A stretch of 64,000 bases of DNA from positions 1,364,001-1,428,000 of the forward strand of contig NZ_AP012324.1 in NCBI RefSeq assembly GCF_001025175.1, read 5' to 3'. The notes beneath the pieces are model-generated. The model had not been told where the DNA came from, did not search any database, and saw only the letters and a program-made list of their open reading frames with translations. This document shows positions 1-9,502 of this stretch, in pieces (positions within the stretch are counted from its first letter, which is position 1; every line of letters begins with the position of its first letter). The translations under genes were made by a program, and so were the position numbers. This stretch comes from Bifidobacterium breve DSM 20213 = JCM 1192. Its GTDB lineage: Bacteria > Actinomycetota > Actinomycetes > Actinomycetales > Bifidobacteriaceae.

Positions 1-1005
1 CGAATGAATCACGCATGGGTATATGGGCGCACAGCCGAGGCCTACGATAATCAGCCCCGCAACCACACCAAGATGATGCGGCAACGGCACAAACATAACG
101 AGGATACCGGCCAATACCAGTACCTGGCCGAGGCGGATCATAACCGGGTCCTTGAATCGCATGGTCAGGAAGCCGGAAAGCGCGCGGCCCACAGTAATGC
201 CTACATAGAATAGGCTGGCCCAGCTGGCGGCGGTGATCTTATCGATACTGCTGTGCATCACCATGTAGCTGGAGGCCCATAGACCAGCTGTGGATTCGAT
301 GGCGCAGTAGCAGAAGAACATCACGAGGATTTCTTTGGCGCCGCGTATGGCCAGTACACCGGCAACGCCGAGGGGTTTACGCTCGGCGACCGTCTCTCCA
401 TCAGTGTTTTCGTCCGACTGCGCGGTTTCGCCGGATGATTCGCCGGCTGCGGCAATACCACGCTTCTTCCACAACGGCAGGCTGAACACCAAAATGACGG
501 TCAGCATCACTTGCAGGATGGCGATGTACCGATAACCCCATGGCCAGCCTTGGCCTTGCGAAAGCGCATAGCCCATAATGTACGGCCCCACCGATGCGCC
601 GACGCCCCACATGCAGTGCAACCAGCTCATATGCCGGCTTTCGTAATGAATGGCAACGTAGTTGTTCAACGCCGCATCAACGCCGCCTGCGCCAAGACCG
701 TATGGTATGGCAATCAGCAACAACACCCAGTAATTCGGGGCGACGGAGAAGCCGGCCAAGGCCATTGCGGTCAGCGCCACGGAAACTGCAGTGACTTTGC
801 CTGCGCCGAATTTCAACGTCATACGGTCCGAGAGCAACGCCGAGACGATGGTAAACATGGAAATCACCGCGGAAATGCCGCCCGCCCAAGATACCGGCAC
901 GTTCAGATCTTGGCTCATGGTGGGCCATGCCGACCCCAGCAGGGAATCCGGCAACCCCAAGCTGATAAACGCCACGTAGATGACGGCAAGCAGCAGACTG
1001 GCCAT
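1..1005 (-). CDS. MFS transporter, C-terminus beyond left edge
   Basis: This reads as a major facilitator superfamily permease of the cytoplasmic membrane. It starts at an ATG preceded by AGGAAGTGGGTT and gives 335 codons without a stop before the window ends. The first residues (MASLLLAVIYVAFISLGLPD, then SLLGSAWP) are the typical first helix of sugar or drug MFS proteins. The last visible residues (GCAPIYPCVIHS) are typical of a late helix, so perhaps 50-70 residues are missing. The substrate cannot be told from sequence. It is followed upstream on the same strand by the GyrB/ParE gene, with 166 bases between them that must hold its promoter; I see no strong -35/-10 pair there. Confidence 0.85.
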   Translation of the reverse strand, partial: MASLLLAVIYVAFISLGLPDSLLGSAWPTMSQDLNVPVSWAGGISAVISMFTIVSALLSDRMTLKFGAGKVTAVSVALTAMALAGFSVAPNYWVLLLIAIPYGLGAGGVDAALNNYVAIHYESRHMSWLHCMWGVGASVGPYIMGYALSQGQGWPWGYRYIAILQVMLTVILVFSLPLWKKRGIAAAGESSGETAQSDENTDGETVAERKPLGVAGVLAIRGAKEILVMFFCYCAIESTAGLWASSYMVMHSSIDKITAASWASLFYVGITVGRALSGFLTMRFKDPVMIRLGQVLVLAGILVMFVPLPHHLGVVAGLIIVGLGCAPIYPCVIHS

Positions 1006-1171
1006 AACCCACTTCCTATCCCATAGACGACACTGGCTGTGATAACGATGTCATCAGTCTATCGAATAACTCATGGGCAACACGCATAAAACATATGACA
1101 ACGTGCTCACCTCAAACGCCAATTACGGAAATTCTCGGTAAGCACGATGTCATTATCAGCGACGTCTTCGA

Positions 1172-3523
1172 TCAGGTATCGATCTTGGAACGGTCGAAGT
1201 CATCGGCGTTATCCACGATGAACTGTTTGCGAGGCGGCACTTCATCACCCATCAACAGATTGAAGATCTCGGAAGCCTGGGCGGCGTCTTCCATGCGAAT
1301 GCGGCGCAGCATGCGCGTGCGCGGATCCATGGTGGTGTCTGCCAGCTGATCGGCATCCATTTCGCCGAGACCCTTGTACCGCTGAATATCATCGTTGTAG
1401 CCGATGCGCTTCTTATCGAGGTCGGCCAGTTTGCCGGCCAATTCGTCATCGGAATACGTGTAGATGTATTCGCCCTTATGCGAGCCGGTCAGCGCGATAC
1501 GGTGCAGCGGAGGCACGGCCGCATACACGTAACCATGTTCGATAAGCGGGCGCATATACCGGTAAAACAACGTCAGCAGCAGAATACGAATGTGCGCGCC
1601 ATCCACATCAGCATCAGTCATCATGATGATCTTGTGATAACGCGACTGTTCGATGTCGAAGCTTTGGCCCGAACCAGCGCCCACCACCTGGATGATGGCC
1701 GCGCATTCCTTATTGGACAGCATCTGTGTGATCGAGGCCTTCTGCACGTTCAAGATCTTGCCTCGAATCGGCAGCAGCGCCTGAAAGCCGGCGTTGCGGG
1801 CGGCCTTGGCGGTACCGAGTGCGGAATCACCTTCGACGATGAACAGTTCGGCCACGTCGTCGTTGCCCGGCTGGCAGTCGGACAGCTTGGCCGGCATGGA
1901 AGCGGATTCGAGCGCGTTCTTGCGGCGCGTGACCTCTTTGGCCTTGCGCGACTGGATACGCGCGTGCATCTCGCCGACGATCTTCTCCAGCACGCGGGCG
2001 GACTGCTCCTTGTAGCCGCGCTTGGAACCGGTGATCATCTCGCCGAACTGCTTGTCGGTGAGCCTGGTGACGATCGGCTTGACCTGCGCGGTACCAAGCA
2101 CATCCTTGGTCTGCCCCTGGAACTGCGGTTCTGCCACACGTGCGGTGACCACGGCCACGAGCCCGGCCTGGATGTCGTCACGCTCCACCTTCATGGCGGA
2201 GTCCTTGAGGTTCACCTTGAGCTTGCGGGCGTTGTCTTCCACGGCCTTGCGAATCTGCTTGGTGATAGCATTCATGAAGCCGTCCACGTGCATACCGCCG
2301 CCAGGCGTCTCCACGATGTTCACGAAACTCATGATCGTGGTGTCGTAACCATTCACCCAACGCAGGGCGATGTCTACGCCGCAAGTGCGTTCGATCTCCT
2401 GGGCATGCAGTTCGCCGCCCTCGCCCACGGCCTGGGTCTCTTCCTTGTAGGTGCCCTCACCCTGAATACGCCAGATATCGGAGATGGGCTCGCCTTTGGA
2501 CAGGAAGTCCACGAAATCCTTGACGCCACCGGTGTGCAGGAATTCGACCGTACGCGGATGGGCAGGCTGTTCGCCAAAAGCGCCATCAACCACTTCAGTG
2601 GCGGATGACAGCGAGAAATCCTCCTCGTCCGGAGCCTCGGTGTCGCCGTCAACAGACGCATCGTCCGAAAGCTCGGCGAATCCGTCAAGTGGGGAGTCTT
2701 CGCCGGAGAATGACTCGGTTGCGTTAGCCGTTTCGTCCGCATTCAGTGATTCGGCTACGACTGCGACATCTTCGTTGGGCTCAGTGCCGACCGTATCGGC
2801 CCCGTTGGTTTTCGGCACATTCTCATCGACGATGGTGATTTTAAGACCGGGCACTAGGAAACTGGTCTGACGCACACGGTCGATGAGCTGCTCATATGAG
2901 AATTCAGCAGTTTTATTGAATATTTCCGGATCGTACCAGTAACGAATGCGGGTTCCGGTGGTCTTGGGCGAAACCTTGCCGATGATTTCCAGCTCGGTGG
3001 GCTTATTCTTACGGGTACGTTTGAACGGCGAGTCCGGAGATGGGTTGACTGGATCAGCGTCTGCGTATACGCCGGGATGCCCTTGATGGAAGGCCATGTG
3101 ATGGGTTTTGCCGTCACGATCGACTTCCACATCAAGACGGGAACTCAATGCGTTGACCACAGAAGAGCCCACACCGTGCAGGCCACCGACCGCGTTATAG
3201 GACGAATTGCCGAACTTGGCGCCCGCGTGCAGCTTGGTCAGGACAACTTCCACGCCGGATAGCCCGGTTTTCGGTTCCTTATCGACCGGAATGCCTCGGC
3301 CGTTGTCTGCGACTTCCACCGATCCATCAGTGTGCAGAGTAACGACAATGTTGTTGCAAAAACCGGCCAACGCCTCATCGACGGAGTTGTCGATGATCTC
3401 CCACAGGCAGTGCATAAGACCCTGCGAGTCCGTGGTACCGATGTACATACCCGGACGCTTGCGTACCGCGTCCAGACCCTCAAGGACGGATAAATCCTTA
3501 GCGCCGTATTCTTCTTTGGGCAT
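1172..3523 (-). CDS. parE: DNA topoisomerase IV subunit B / second GyrB-type subunit
   Basis: This is the ATPase subunit of a type II topoisomerase that relaxes or decatenates DNA together with a ParC/GyrA partner, which is not visible in this window. At 783 residues it carries a GHKL ATP-binding region (EIIDNSVDEALAG near 42-54, DNGRGIPV near 73, GGLHGVGSSVVNAL near 113), a TOPRIM region (VEGDSALG; MMTDADVDGAHI) and the LPIRGKILNV motif. The start is an ATG with AGGACTGT upstream. An acidic, Ser/Asp/Glu-rich stretch at about residues 236-322 interrupts the transducer domain where most homologues have a short loop. The gene sits next to the primary sigma factor, as parE does near hrdB in streptomycetes, which favours ParE over the main GyrB. 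Confidence 0.9.
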   Translation of the reverse strand: MPKEEYGAKDLSVLEGLDAVRKRPGMYIGTTDSQGLMHCLWEIIDNSVDEALAGFCNNIVVTLHTDGSVEVADNGRGIPVDKEPKTGLSGVEVVLTKLHAGAKFGNSSYNAVGGLHGVGSSVVNALSSRLDVEVDRDGKTHHMAFHQGHPGVYADADPVNPSPDSPFKRTRKNKPTELEIIGKVSPKTTGTRIRYWYDPEIFNKTAEFSYEQLIDRVRQTSFLVPGLKITIVDENVPKTNGADTVGTEPNEDVAVVAESLNADETANATESFSGEDSPLDGFAELSDDASVDGDTEAPDEEDFSLSSATEVVDGAFGEQPAHPRTVEFLHTGGVKDFVDFLSKGEPISDIWRIQGEGTYKEETQAVGEGGELHAQEIERTCGVDIALRWVNGYDTTIMSFVNIVETPGGGMHVDGFMNAITKQIRKAVEDNARKLKVNLKDSAMKVERDDIQAGLVAVVTARVAEPQFQGQTKDVLGTAQVKPIVTRLTDKQFGEMITGSKRGYKEQSARVLEKIVGEMHARIQSRKAKEVTRRKNALESASMPAKLSDCQPGNDDVAELFIVEGDSALGTAKAARNAGFQALLPIRGKILNVQKASITQMLSNKECAAIIQVVGAGSGQSFDIEQSRYHKIIMMTDADVDGAHIRILLLTLFYRYMRPLIEHGYVYAAVPPLHRIALTGSHKGEYIYTYSDDELAGKLADLDKKRIGYNDDIQRYKGLGEMDADQLADTTMDPRTRMLRRIRMEDAAQASEIFNLLMGDEVPPRKQFIVDNADDFDRSKIDT

Positions 3524-3546
3524 ACAGTCCTATTTTCTAATAATTT

Positions 3547-3647
3547 GGCTCCCCTCTTCAGGGGAGCCTTCAACGGATGGCTCCGTCGTTTGACAGCCCT
3601 GTGGGCTGTCAAACTCCTCGCGCAGTCGGCCTGCTAAGCGGGCCGAC
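3547..3647. terminator. three consecutive hairpins between parE and the sigma factor gene
   Basis: Three perfect stem-loops follow the sigma factor stop codon: GGCTCCCCT/AGGGGAGCC (3547-3568), GTTTGACAGCCC/GGGCTGTCAAAC with a 3-nt loop (3588-3614), and GTCGGCC/GGCCGAC (3625-3647). On the minus strand they form the 3' untranslated region of the sigma gene and lie just before parE. None is followed by a long U-run on the minus strand, so they may stabilise RNA ends or reduce read-through instead of terminating fully. The first shares its CTCCCCT/AGGGGAG core with other intergenic hairpins of the window. Confidence 0.6.
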
Positions 3648-3649
3648 CG

Positions 3650-5068
3650 TCATTGATCCAGGAAGTCGCGCAGGGTCTGCGAACGGGACGGGTGGCGCAA
3701 CTTGGACATGGTCTTGGATTCGATCTGGCGGATACGCTCTCGGGTCACGCCATATACACGGCCAATATCGTCCAAGGTCTTCGGCTGGCCGTCCTCCAAA
3801 CCGTAACGCATCTTGATCACACCGGCCTCACGCGGAGACAGGGTTTCCAGCACCTGCTTGAACTGCTCCTGCAGCAGGGAGAACGCCACTGCATCGGACG
3901 GAGCAATGGCATCGGTATCCTCGATGAGATCGCCGAACTCGGAATCGCCGTCCTCACCGAGCGGGGTGTGCAGGGAAATCGGCTCGCGGCCGTACTTCTG
4001 CACTTCCTGCACCTTTTCGACCGGCATGTCCAGCTCGCGGGCCAGCTCGTCCGGCGTAGGCTCACGGCCCAGATCCTGCAGCATCTGGCGCTGCACACGG
4101 CTCAGCTTGTTGATCACTTCGACCATGTGCACGGGCACACGAATGGTACGGGCCTGATCGGCCATAGCACGGGTAATGGCCTGACGAATCCACCACGTGG
4201 CGTAGGTGGAGAACTTGAAGCCCTTCTTCCAATCGAACTTCTCGACGGCACGAATCAGACCAAGGTTGCCTTCCTGAATCAAATCGAGGAACAGCATGCC
4301 GCGGCCGGTATAGCGCTTGGCAAGCGAGACCACGAGTCGCAGGTTGGCCTCCAGCAGATGATCCTTGGCCTTTTTGCCGTCGGCGGCGGCCCACTTGAGT
4401 TCACGCTTGCGCTTGAACTCCATGCCTTCACTTTCGGTATCGAGCAGATGCTGGGCGTACAGGCCGGCCTCGATGCGCTCGGACAGGTCAACTTCCTGTT
4501 CGGCATTCAACAGGCTGACGCGACCAATCTGCTTGAGGTAGTCCTTGACCGGGTCGGCGGTGGCGCCTGCCGCAATCACACGACGCTTCGGATTGCCGGC
4601 GGGGATGATGTTCTCTTCTTCATCATCCGTGTCGGAAACCACATAAGCACCCTTTTCCTTGGGCTGCTCAGGAGCCTTCGATGCGGCCTTGCCTTCGTCT
4701 TCCTCGTCTTCGTCATCCTCATCGTCAATGTCTTCGTCGTCCGACTCGGCATCGGCATCTTCAAGATCATCGACGTCCTCGGATTCGACGTCGTCAAGAT
4801 CCTCATCAAGGTTATCGACGTCAAGATCTTCCGGGTCATCGCTTTGGCTGATGTCGTTCTGAGGAAGCTCCTCCTCTTTCTTGACCTTCTTGGCCGAAGT
4901 CTTACGTGAAGTCTTCTCACCGGTCTTGGCAGCCGTGGTGCCCTTCGTGGCCTTGGTCTTCTTGGCGGAGGTCTTACGCGCGGTGGTAGAGCTGGCCTTC
5001 TTCTTGGTCTCGGTCTCCTCGCTGGACTCGGCTGTCTGCTTGGTTGCCGTCGTTTCCTTCGTGGCCAA
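3650..5068 (-). CDS. rpoD: primary RNA polymerase sigma factor (sigma-70, HrdB/SigA type)
   Basis: This is the housekeeping sigma factor that directs RNA polymerase to -10/-35 promoters. The best start is TTG at 5068, preceded by AGGAGGAG at ideal spacing; an ATG 25 codons upstream has no ribosome binding site. The 472-residue product has a Lys/Ala/Thr-rich N-terminus, then a very acidic stretch, then region 1.2 ([21 protein letters not shown]), region 2 ([43 protein letters not shown]), region 3 and region 4 with the helix-turn-helix ([20 protein letters not shown]). The long charged N-terminus is usual for actinobacterial primary sigma factors. The 200 bases upstream must hold the promoter. 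Confidence 0.95.
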   Translation of the reverse strand: MATKETTATKQTAESSEETETKKKASSTTARKTSAKKTKATKGTTAAKTGEKTSRKTSAKKVKKEEELPQNDISQSDDPEDLDVDNLDEDLDDVESEDVDDLEDADAESDDEDIDDEDDEDEEDEGKAASKAPEQPKEKGAYVVSDTDDEEENIIPAGNPKRRVIAAGATADPVKDYLKQIGRVSLLNAEQEVDLSERIEAGLYAQHLLDTESEGMEFKRKRELKWAAADGKKAKDHLLEANLRLVVSLAKRYTGRGMLFLDLIQEGNLGLIRAVEKFDWKKGFKFSTYATWWIRQAITRAMADQARTIRVPVHMVEVINKLSRVQRQMLQDLGREPTPDELARELDMPVEKVQEVQKYGREPISLHTPLGEDGDSEFGDLIEDTDAIAPSDAVAFSLLQEQFKQVLETLSPREAGVIKMRYGLEDGQPKTLDDIGRVYGVTRERIRQIESKTMSKLRHPSRSQTLRDFLDQ

Positions 5069-5270
5069 AACTGCTCCTCCTGATCTCTTGCCTCGCAGTG
5101 CGCATACCACATGGGCACACTTCTGGCAAGGGCAAATCGTCAACTATGTGAGTAAACCACCCTCCACGGACGATTATTCCCATATCGAACAAGGTTCATG
5201 TCACTGTCCGAGCACGCCACTCTTCACACCGCCCCTTCAAGGCACAGCCGATTACACCATTTTGAGCCCT

Positions 5271-5909
5271 CTACCCCGAGCACCAAGCCGGCGCCACACC
5301 CCGCTGCGCAGCGGAAAACACCATGGCCGCCAGAGAACATTCCTCATCGAGCAATAGGCACTGCAGGGCCATGGTCACTGCTCGGGAATCGCCCAACCAC
5401 CATAAGGTGTAGGCCGCCACAGCCAGTGGCTGTACACAATATGGCACTGGCGCCGCATCGGCTATATCGAGAAGCATGGCAATGCCTGCATGGCAGCGTT
5501 CCTTATCTGGCACGATGCCCTCGTCCTCGAAAGCCACAGTCAGCAATTCGCCCATACGACGCTTATTCCGTTTGCTGTGCGGACGTGCGGCAAATTCCAT
5601 AAGTTGCGTTTTGGGGCATCGTTGTTCGTCAATAATCAGAGAGAGAATCAGGGCATCGCGTATCGAGAGCGTTTCATTCATGCCGACCGCGAACGCAGCC
5701 ATAGTGTCACGATCCAATACCGTCTCCCCGCTGTCCAGATTGACCAGCCACTCATCCAGTGGATCCGACATCCAGTCGGCATCTGCCTGCTGCGGACCAA
5801 GCGTCTGCCTGGTCTCATGGAACAAACGAGAAAGTTCCTCCAAGGCATCGGCATCAAAAAGATTAGATTTGGATTCCGCATGTTTGCGGGTTTTCCGTTT
5901 CGCGTTCAT
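5271..5909 (-). CDS. DUF4192-like protein of unknown function
   Basis: This soluble protein of about 212 residues begins with a basic Lys/Arg segment. Its C-terminal part (QPLAVAAYTLWWLGDSRAV, then ALQCLLLDEECSLAAMV) resembles the end of actinobacterial DUF4192 proteins, which are often found near the primary sigma factor gene. No catalytic motif is evident. A strong GAGGAGG lies just upstream; the second of two adjacent ATGs (5909) has the better spacing, the first (5912) is also possible. It runs in the same direction as the sigma gene with about 200 bases between them, and is divergent from the polyprenyl synthase gene. The family assignment is from memory of the pattern and is moderate. 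Confidence 0.7.
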   Translation of the reverse strand: MNAKRKTRKHAESKSNLFDADALEELSRLFHETRQTLGPQQADADWMSDPLDEWLVNLDSGETVLDRDTMAAFAVGMNETLSIRDALILSLIIDEQRCPKTQLMEFAARPHSKRNKRRMGELLTVAFEDEGIVPDKERCHAGIAMLLDIADAAPVPYCVQPLAVAAYTLWWLGDSRAVTMALQCLLLDEECSLAAMVFSAAQRGVAPAWCSG

Positions 5910-6089
5910 CATGTCCTCCTCGACGTGATTTCCATGCCTCGCAAATTAAGGCTTTATCTTGTGTGCGCCCGCTCGAATGGGCGTATGCCCACTATGCATG
6001 AGCGGCGCCGTAAACCGGGCAAAAACCGACCTTTGTGGTTCCAGCTTCGCAACCCCCGGTTTTCCAACGTTCTTGTGTTCTTCATAACC

Positions 6090-6118
6090 TGTGGATAAGT
6101 TATTAGTCATGTGGACAA
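6090..6118. promoter_or_regulatory. pair of DnaA boxes, 20 bp apart
   Basis: The minus strand reads TTATCCACA at 6098-6090, the classical DnaA box, and TTGTCCACA at 6118-6110, the form preferred in Streptomyces and Mycobacterium. Both have the same orientation and begin exactly 20 bp apart, about two helical turns. They overlap the start of the polyprenyl synthase gene and lie in the divergent region with the DUF4192-like gene. Binding by DnaA here is inference. Confidence 0.55.
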
Positions 6119-7200
6119 CTGCTGACGACCTTGCAATCATCGAACCGCGCATCATACAGCTGGTGCGTGAGCTGACTGCCGCCCCTGATACCGATGAGGT
6201 ATCCGACGCCTTGAAACCCGTGATGGCACAGGTCGTCGATCAGGCCGCAGCCTCCAGCCAGGGAGGCAAACGACTGCGGGCGTTGCTGACCCTGGATGCC
6301 TTCGATGCTCTGATGGCCCAGACCGGCAGCTCTACTCCTGATATGCGTGACGCCATGACTGATCTCGCGTGTGCCATAGAAGTATTTCAGACCGCTGCCC
6401 TGGTGCATGACGACATCATCGACGAATCCGATTTGCGCCGCGGCAAACCGTCCGCGCACCGTGCTCTTGAACAGGCTGTGCACAGTGGCGCCATCGGCCA
6501 CGGGCTTGGTCTGATGCTTGGAGACATTCTGGCCACCGCATGCATCGAAATTGCGCGCCGGGCCGCGCGCCGTCTTGACAACACCGACGCCATCAACGAA
6601 GCGTTTCTGACCATGCAACGCGAAGTGGAAATTGGCCAGGTACTGGATCTCGCTGTAGAATTAACGCCACTCGAAGACCCGGATGCGTTGGTAGACGCCT
6701 CGCTGAACGTCTTCCGGTGGAAAACCGCAAGCTACACCACCATTGCACCGTTGCTGTTCGCTCTGCTGGCAGCCGGCGCTGACCCCGCTGAAGCATGGCA
6801 GCAGGCATTGGCGGTCGGACGGCCTCTTGGTCTGGCTTTCCAGCTTGCCGACGATCTTCTGGATGTTGTCGGTTCCAGCCGGAATACCGGCAAACCAGTG
6901 GGTGGCGATATCCGAGAAGGCAAGCGCACGGTGCTGCTGGCCGACGCACTGGCCGCAGCGGGTACGCAGGACCGGCAACAACTTATCGATTTGTTTGAGT
7001 CCGACGCTCGCACTGATGATCAGGTGGCATTTGTCATCGCGCTGTTCCAATCAACTGGAGCCGTCGAACGTTCCCGCAATCGTATTCACGCCTTGTGGCT
7101 GGAATCCCGCGCAGCAATCGCCAATCTCAATCTGGAACCCGAGGCCGAAAACCATCTGATTGCAGCCTGTGCACGGTTCGTTCCCGAAAATCTTCGTTAG
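6109..7200 (+). CDS. polyprenyl (geranylgeranyl-type) diphosphate synthase
   Basis: This enzyme condenses isopentenyl diphosphate with an allylic diphosphate to build a longer prenyl chain, probably geranylgeranyl diphosphate or longer, in the cytoplasm. The 363-residue product has the first Asp-rich motif (HDDIIDESDLRRG, with the usual QGGKRLRALL upstream) and the second (QLADDLLD followed by GKPVGGDIREGKRT). The first Asp-rich motif lacks a two-residue insert, typical of all-trans polyprenyl synthases of this class. ATG at 6109 is chosen because it gives the usual length; a GTG at 6091 is in frame, and neither has a clear Shine-Dalgarno sequence. The gene is followed after 114 bases by a Ser/Thr kinase gene, recalling mycobacterial idsB near pknL. 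Chain length cannot be fixed from sequence. Confidence 0.88.
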   Translation: MWTTADDLAIIEPRIIQLVRELTAAPDTDEVSDALKPVMAQVVDQAAASSQGGKRLRALLTLDAFDALMAQTGSSTPDMRDAMTDLACAIEVFQTAALVHDDIIDESDLRRGKPSAHRALEQAVHSGAIGHGLGLMLGDILATACIEIARRAARRLDNTDAINEAFLTMQREVEIGQVLDLAVELTPLEDPDALVDASLNVFRWKTASYTTIAPLLFALLAAGADPAEAWQQALAVGRPLGLAFQLADDLLDVVGSSRNTGKPVGGDIREGKRTVLLADALAAAGTQDRQQLIDLFESDARTDDQVAFVIALFQSTGAVERSRNRIHALWLESRAAIANLNLEPEAENHLIAACARFVPENLR

Positions 7201-7314
7201 GTTTCGCCGGGCAAAACACCCGTGAAAACTATGCGTCCGTGTTTCCAAAGCGTAGCCAGTGCCATGTAGACTAAACGGTGTTCAGTCTTATCAAAGGAAC
7301 CGTGCAGTACAACC

Positions 7315-9462
7315 ATGAGTGAGAACGAGCCCACACAGATGATTGAGGGACGCTACCGCATCGTGCGCAATATCGCCGAAGGCGGCATGGCCACCGTGTA
7401 TGAGGCGGTCGATGAGCGTTTGGGCCGTACTGTGGCGATCAAGGTCATGCACACGCAGCTGGCACAGGGACCGCATCGAGATCAGTTCGTGGAGCGGTTC
7501 CGCCGTGAAGCCAATTCAGCCGCGGCCATCGCAAACCCGCATATCGTTCAGGTTTACGACACCGGTGAGTTCAATGGCCTTGATTTTTTGGTTATGGAAT
7601 ATGTGCATGGCGTCAATCTGCGCCATGAGATGAACGTTCAAGGCACATTCTCCGTCCGCGAGACACTGCGCGTTATCGCGGAAACGTTGGACGGCTTGGC
7701 TTCGGCACATCGTGCAGGCGTGGTACATCGTGATATCAAACCCGAAAACATCCTGATCAACGATCGCGGCCACGTTCAAATCACTGATTTTGGTCTGGCC
7801 AAGGCCGCCAGCCAAGCAACGCTGAGTTCCACCGGCATGCTGTTGGGCACTGCGGCCTATCTGGCTCCTGAAATGATCGAGAATAATCAGGCCACCCCAC
7901 AAGGCGATTTGTATTCCGTGGGCATCATGGCTTGGGAGATGCTTGCCGGTAAAGTGCCTTTTGACTCCGATAATCCGGTCACGCTTGTGTTCAAGCATGT
8001 TCATGAGGATGTGCCGTCCATAGCCACGGTCTGTCCGGATATCGATCCATCCGTGGCCTCGTTCATTGCGCACCTGACTGCCCGCCAGGTCGAGGCTCGT
8101 CCTGCGAACGGCTCCGAGGCCGCCCAGGAACTTCGTCAATTGGCCGCCAAACTCCCTATGGAGGCATGGCAATATCGTTTGCATGTCGAGTCTGCGGATG
8201 CCGCCAGAACCGATGCTACCGCACCGGCTTTGGTTGGCGGACTGGTTTCGCCGGAGACCGCTCCTAGGCAGAGCTCTGGCACGCCCCCGGAGCCTCCCAC
8301 CGCCCCGACCACCGCTTTCAATGCGTCTTCCGCACGAGAAGACCTTACGCAAGTCATGCCCAACCCCGGTAATGAGACAACGATTCTGGCAAAGACCGGG
8401 GATGATTTCGACCAGGTGCTCGCCGCTGAAGACGATGCCGGAAGCCCCGATGCCAAGCCAACGGACGGAAAGCGCAACAAGAAGCCGCTCATCATCGCCT
8501 TGGTAATTGTTCTGGTACTGGCTGTAGCTGCCGGAACCGGCGCATGGTGGTGGTTCGCAGGTCCCGGCAGCTATTGGAGTGTGCCCAAGCCCGATGACGT
8601 GACGTGTAAGGAGGACACCGAGTGCTCGTTGTCCGGTGCTGACTGGGCCACGTATGAGAGCACGCTGAAGGTGGCAGGAATCCCCTATAAGGCCGAGAAG
8701 CAGTACAGCGACGACATCGCCGAAGGCAAGATCGTCTCCGCCTCGGTGAGTGAAAACAACGCTGTTGTAGGCAGTCACGTCAGCAAGCGTCACAATCAGC
8801 AACTGACGGTGACGGTCTCGCAGGGTGTACACATGGTCACCATTCCGAACGATGTCCTCGATACGAATTCCGCGAACGGCAAGGACCCTCTGTCCGCGTT
8901 GAAGAAAGCGGGCTTCGACAACATCAAGCACGATGATTCGAAGGACGAGTATTCGCTGGATAAGCCGGAAGGCGCAGCGCTCAGCATAAGCCCCGACCCC
9001 GGCACCACGATCAAGCACAATGATGAAGTGACAGTGACGCTCAGCAAGGGTCCCATGCCTGTCAGCATGCCTGACGTAGTCGGCAAAACCAAGGATGAGA
9101 TGCAAGCGGCATTCGATGAGCTCAAGCTCACCGCCAACATCACCGAACAATTCGATGACAAGATTGCCGCAGGCGAGGTCATCTCCGCTTCCCAAGACGC
9201 TGGCGCGCAGCTCAAATGGGGCGACAGCGTAGACGTGGTGGTATCCAAGGGACCTGAGACCACGGTGATGCCGAATGTGGTGGGTCAGCAGTATGACGCG
9301 GCAGCCGCACAGCTGAAGAAGCTGGGCTTCACTGTCAAGAAATCCGCACCGCTGGGCGACATTACCCATGTGGTGCGTATCCAGAGTCCCAATGCCGGAG
9401 AAACGGTGCGTCTACGCGACGAAAACGGCACTCCAACCGTTATCACGCTGACTGTGGTGTGA
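7315..9462 (+). CDS. membrane Ser/Thr protein kinase with four PASTA repeats (PknL/PknB type)
   Basis: This is a Hanks-type kinase thought to sense muropeptides or lipid II through its outer PASTA repeats. Within 715 residues the kinase domain covers about 14-275: glycine loop (AEGGMATVYEA), Lys43 (AIKVMH), catalytic HRD at 138-140, DFG at 158-160, activation loop with several Ser/Thr, and APE near 184. A Pro/Ser/Thr-rich linker leads to one membrane helix (about 391-413, followed by WWWF). Four PASTA units follow to the end, with Cys-x5-Cys in the first. Neighbours (prenyl synthase before, PlsC after) match the pknL area of mycobacteria and corynebacteria. An AAAGGAACC lies upstream of the ATG. 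Confidence 0.93.
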   Translation: MSENEPTQMIEGRYRIVRNIAEGGMATVYEAVDERLGRTVAIKVMHTQLAQGPHRDQFVERFRREANSAAAIANPHIVQVYDTGEFNGLDFLVMEYVHGVNLRHEMNVQGTFSVRETLRVIAETLDGLASAHRAGVVHRDIKPENILINDRGHVQITDFGLAKAASQATLSSTGMLLGTAAYLAPEMIENNQATPQGDLYSVGIMAWEMLAGKVPFDSDNPVTLVFKHVHEDVPSIATVCPDIDPSVASFIAHLTARQVEARPANGSEAAQELRQLAAKLPMEAWQYRLHVESADAARTDATAPALVGGLVSPETAPRQSSGTPPEPPTAPTTAFNASSAREDLTQVMPNPGNETTILAKTGDDFDQVLAAEDDAGSPDAKPTDGKRNKKPLIIALVIVLVLAVAAGTGAWWWFAGPGSYWSVPKPDDVTCKEDTECSLSGADWATYESTLKVAGIPYKAEKQYSDDIAEGKIVSASVSENNAVVGSHVSKRHNQQLTVTVSQGVHMVTIPNDVLDTNSANGKDPLSALKKAGFDNIKHDDSKDEYSLDKPEGAALSISPDPGTTIKHNDEVTVTLSKGPMPVSMPDVVGKTKDEMQAAFDELKLTANITEQFDDKIAAGEVISASQDAGAQLKWGDSVDVVVSKGPETTVMPNVVGQQYDAAAAQLKKLGFTVKKSAPLGDITHVVRIQSPNAGETVRLRDENGTPTVITLTVV

Positions 9463-9470
9463 GAATCAAA

Positions 9471-9492
9471 AGCTCCCTCTGATGAGGGAGCT
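9471..9492. terminator. bidirectional hairpin terminator
   Basis: A perfect 9-bp stem AGCTCCCTC/GAGGGAGCT with a TGAT loop lies between the kinase gene (plus) and the acyltransferase gene (minus), which converge here. It is preceded by AAAA, giving a short U-run for the minus transcript, and followed by TTCATT. Confidence 0.75.
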
Positions 9493-9502
9493 TCATTATG
9501 GG

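Noticed and set aside
1209..1217. TTATCCACG inside parE as a further DnaA box
   Set aside because: The last base differs from the consensus, it is inside a coding sequence, and it stands alone.
5180..5195. CGAACAAGGTTCA upstream of rpoD as a LexA box
   Set aside because: The half-sites are separated by three bases rather than four and the second arm is imperfect.
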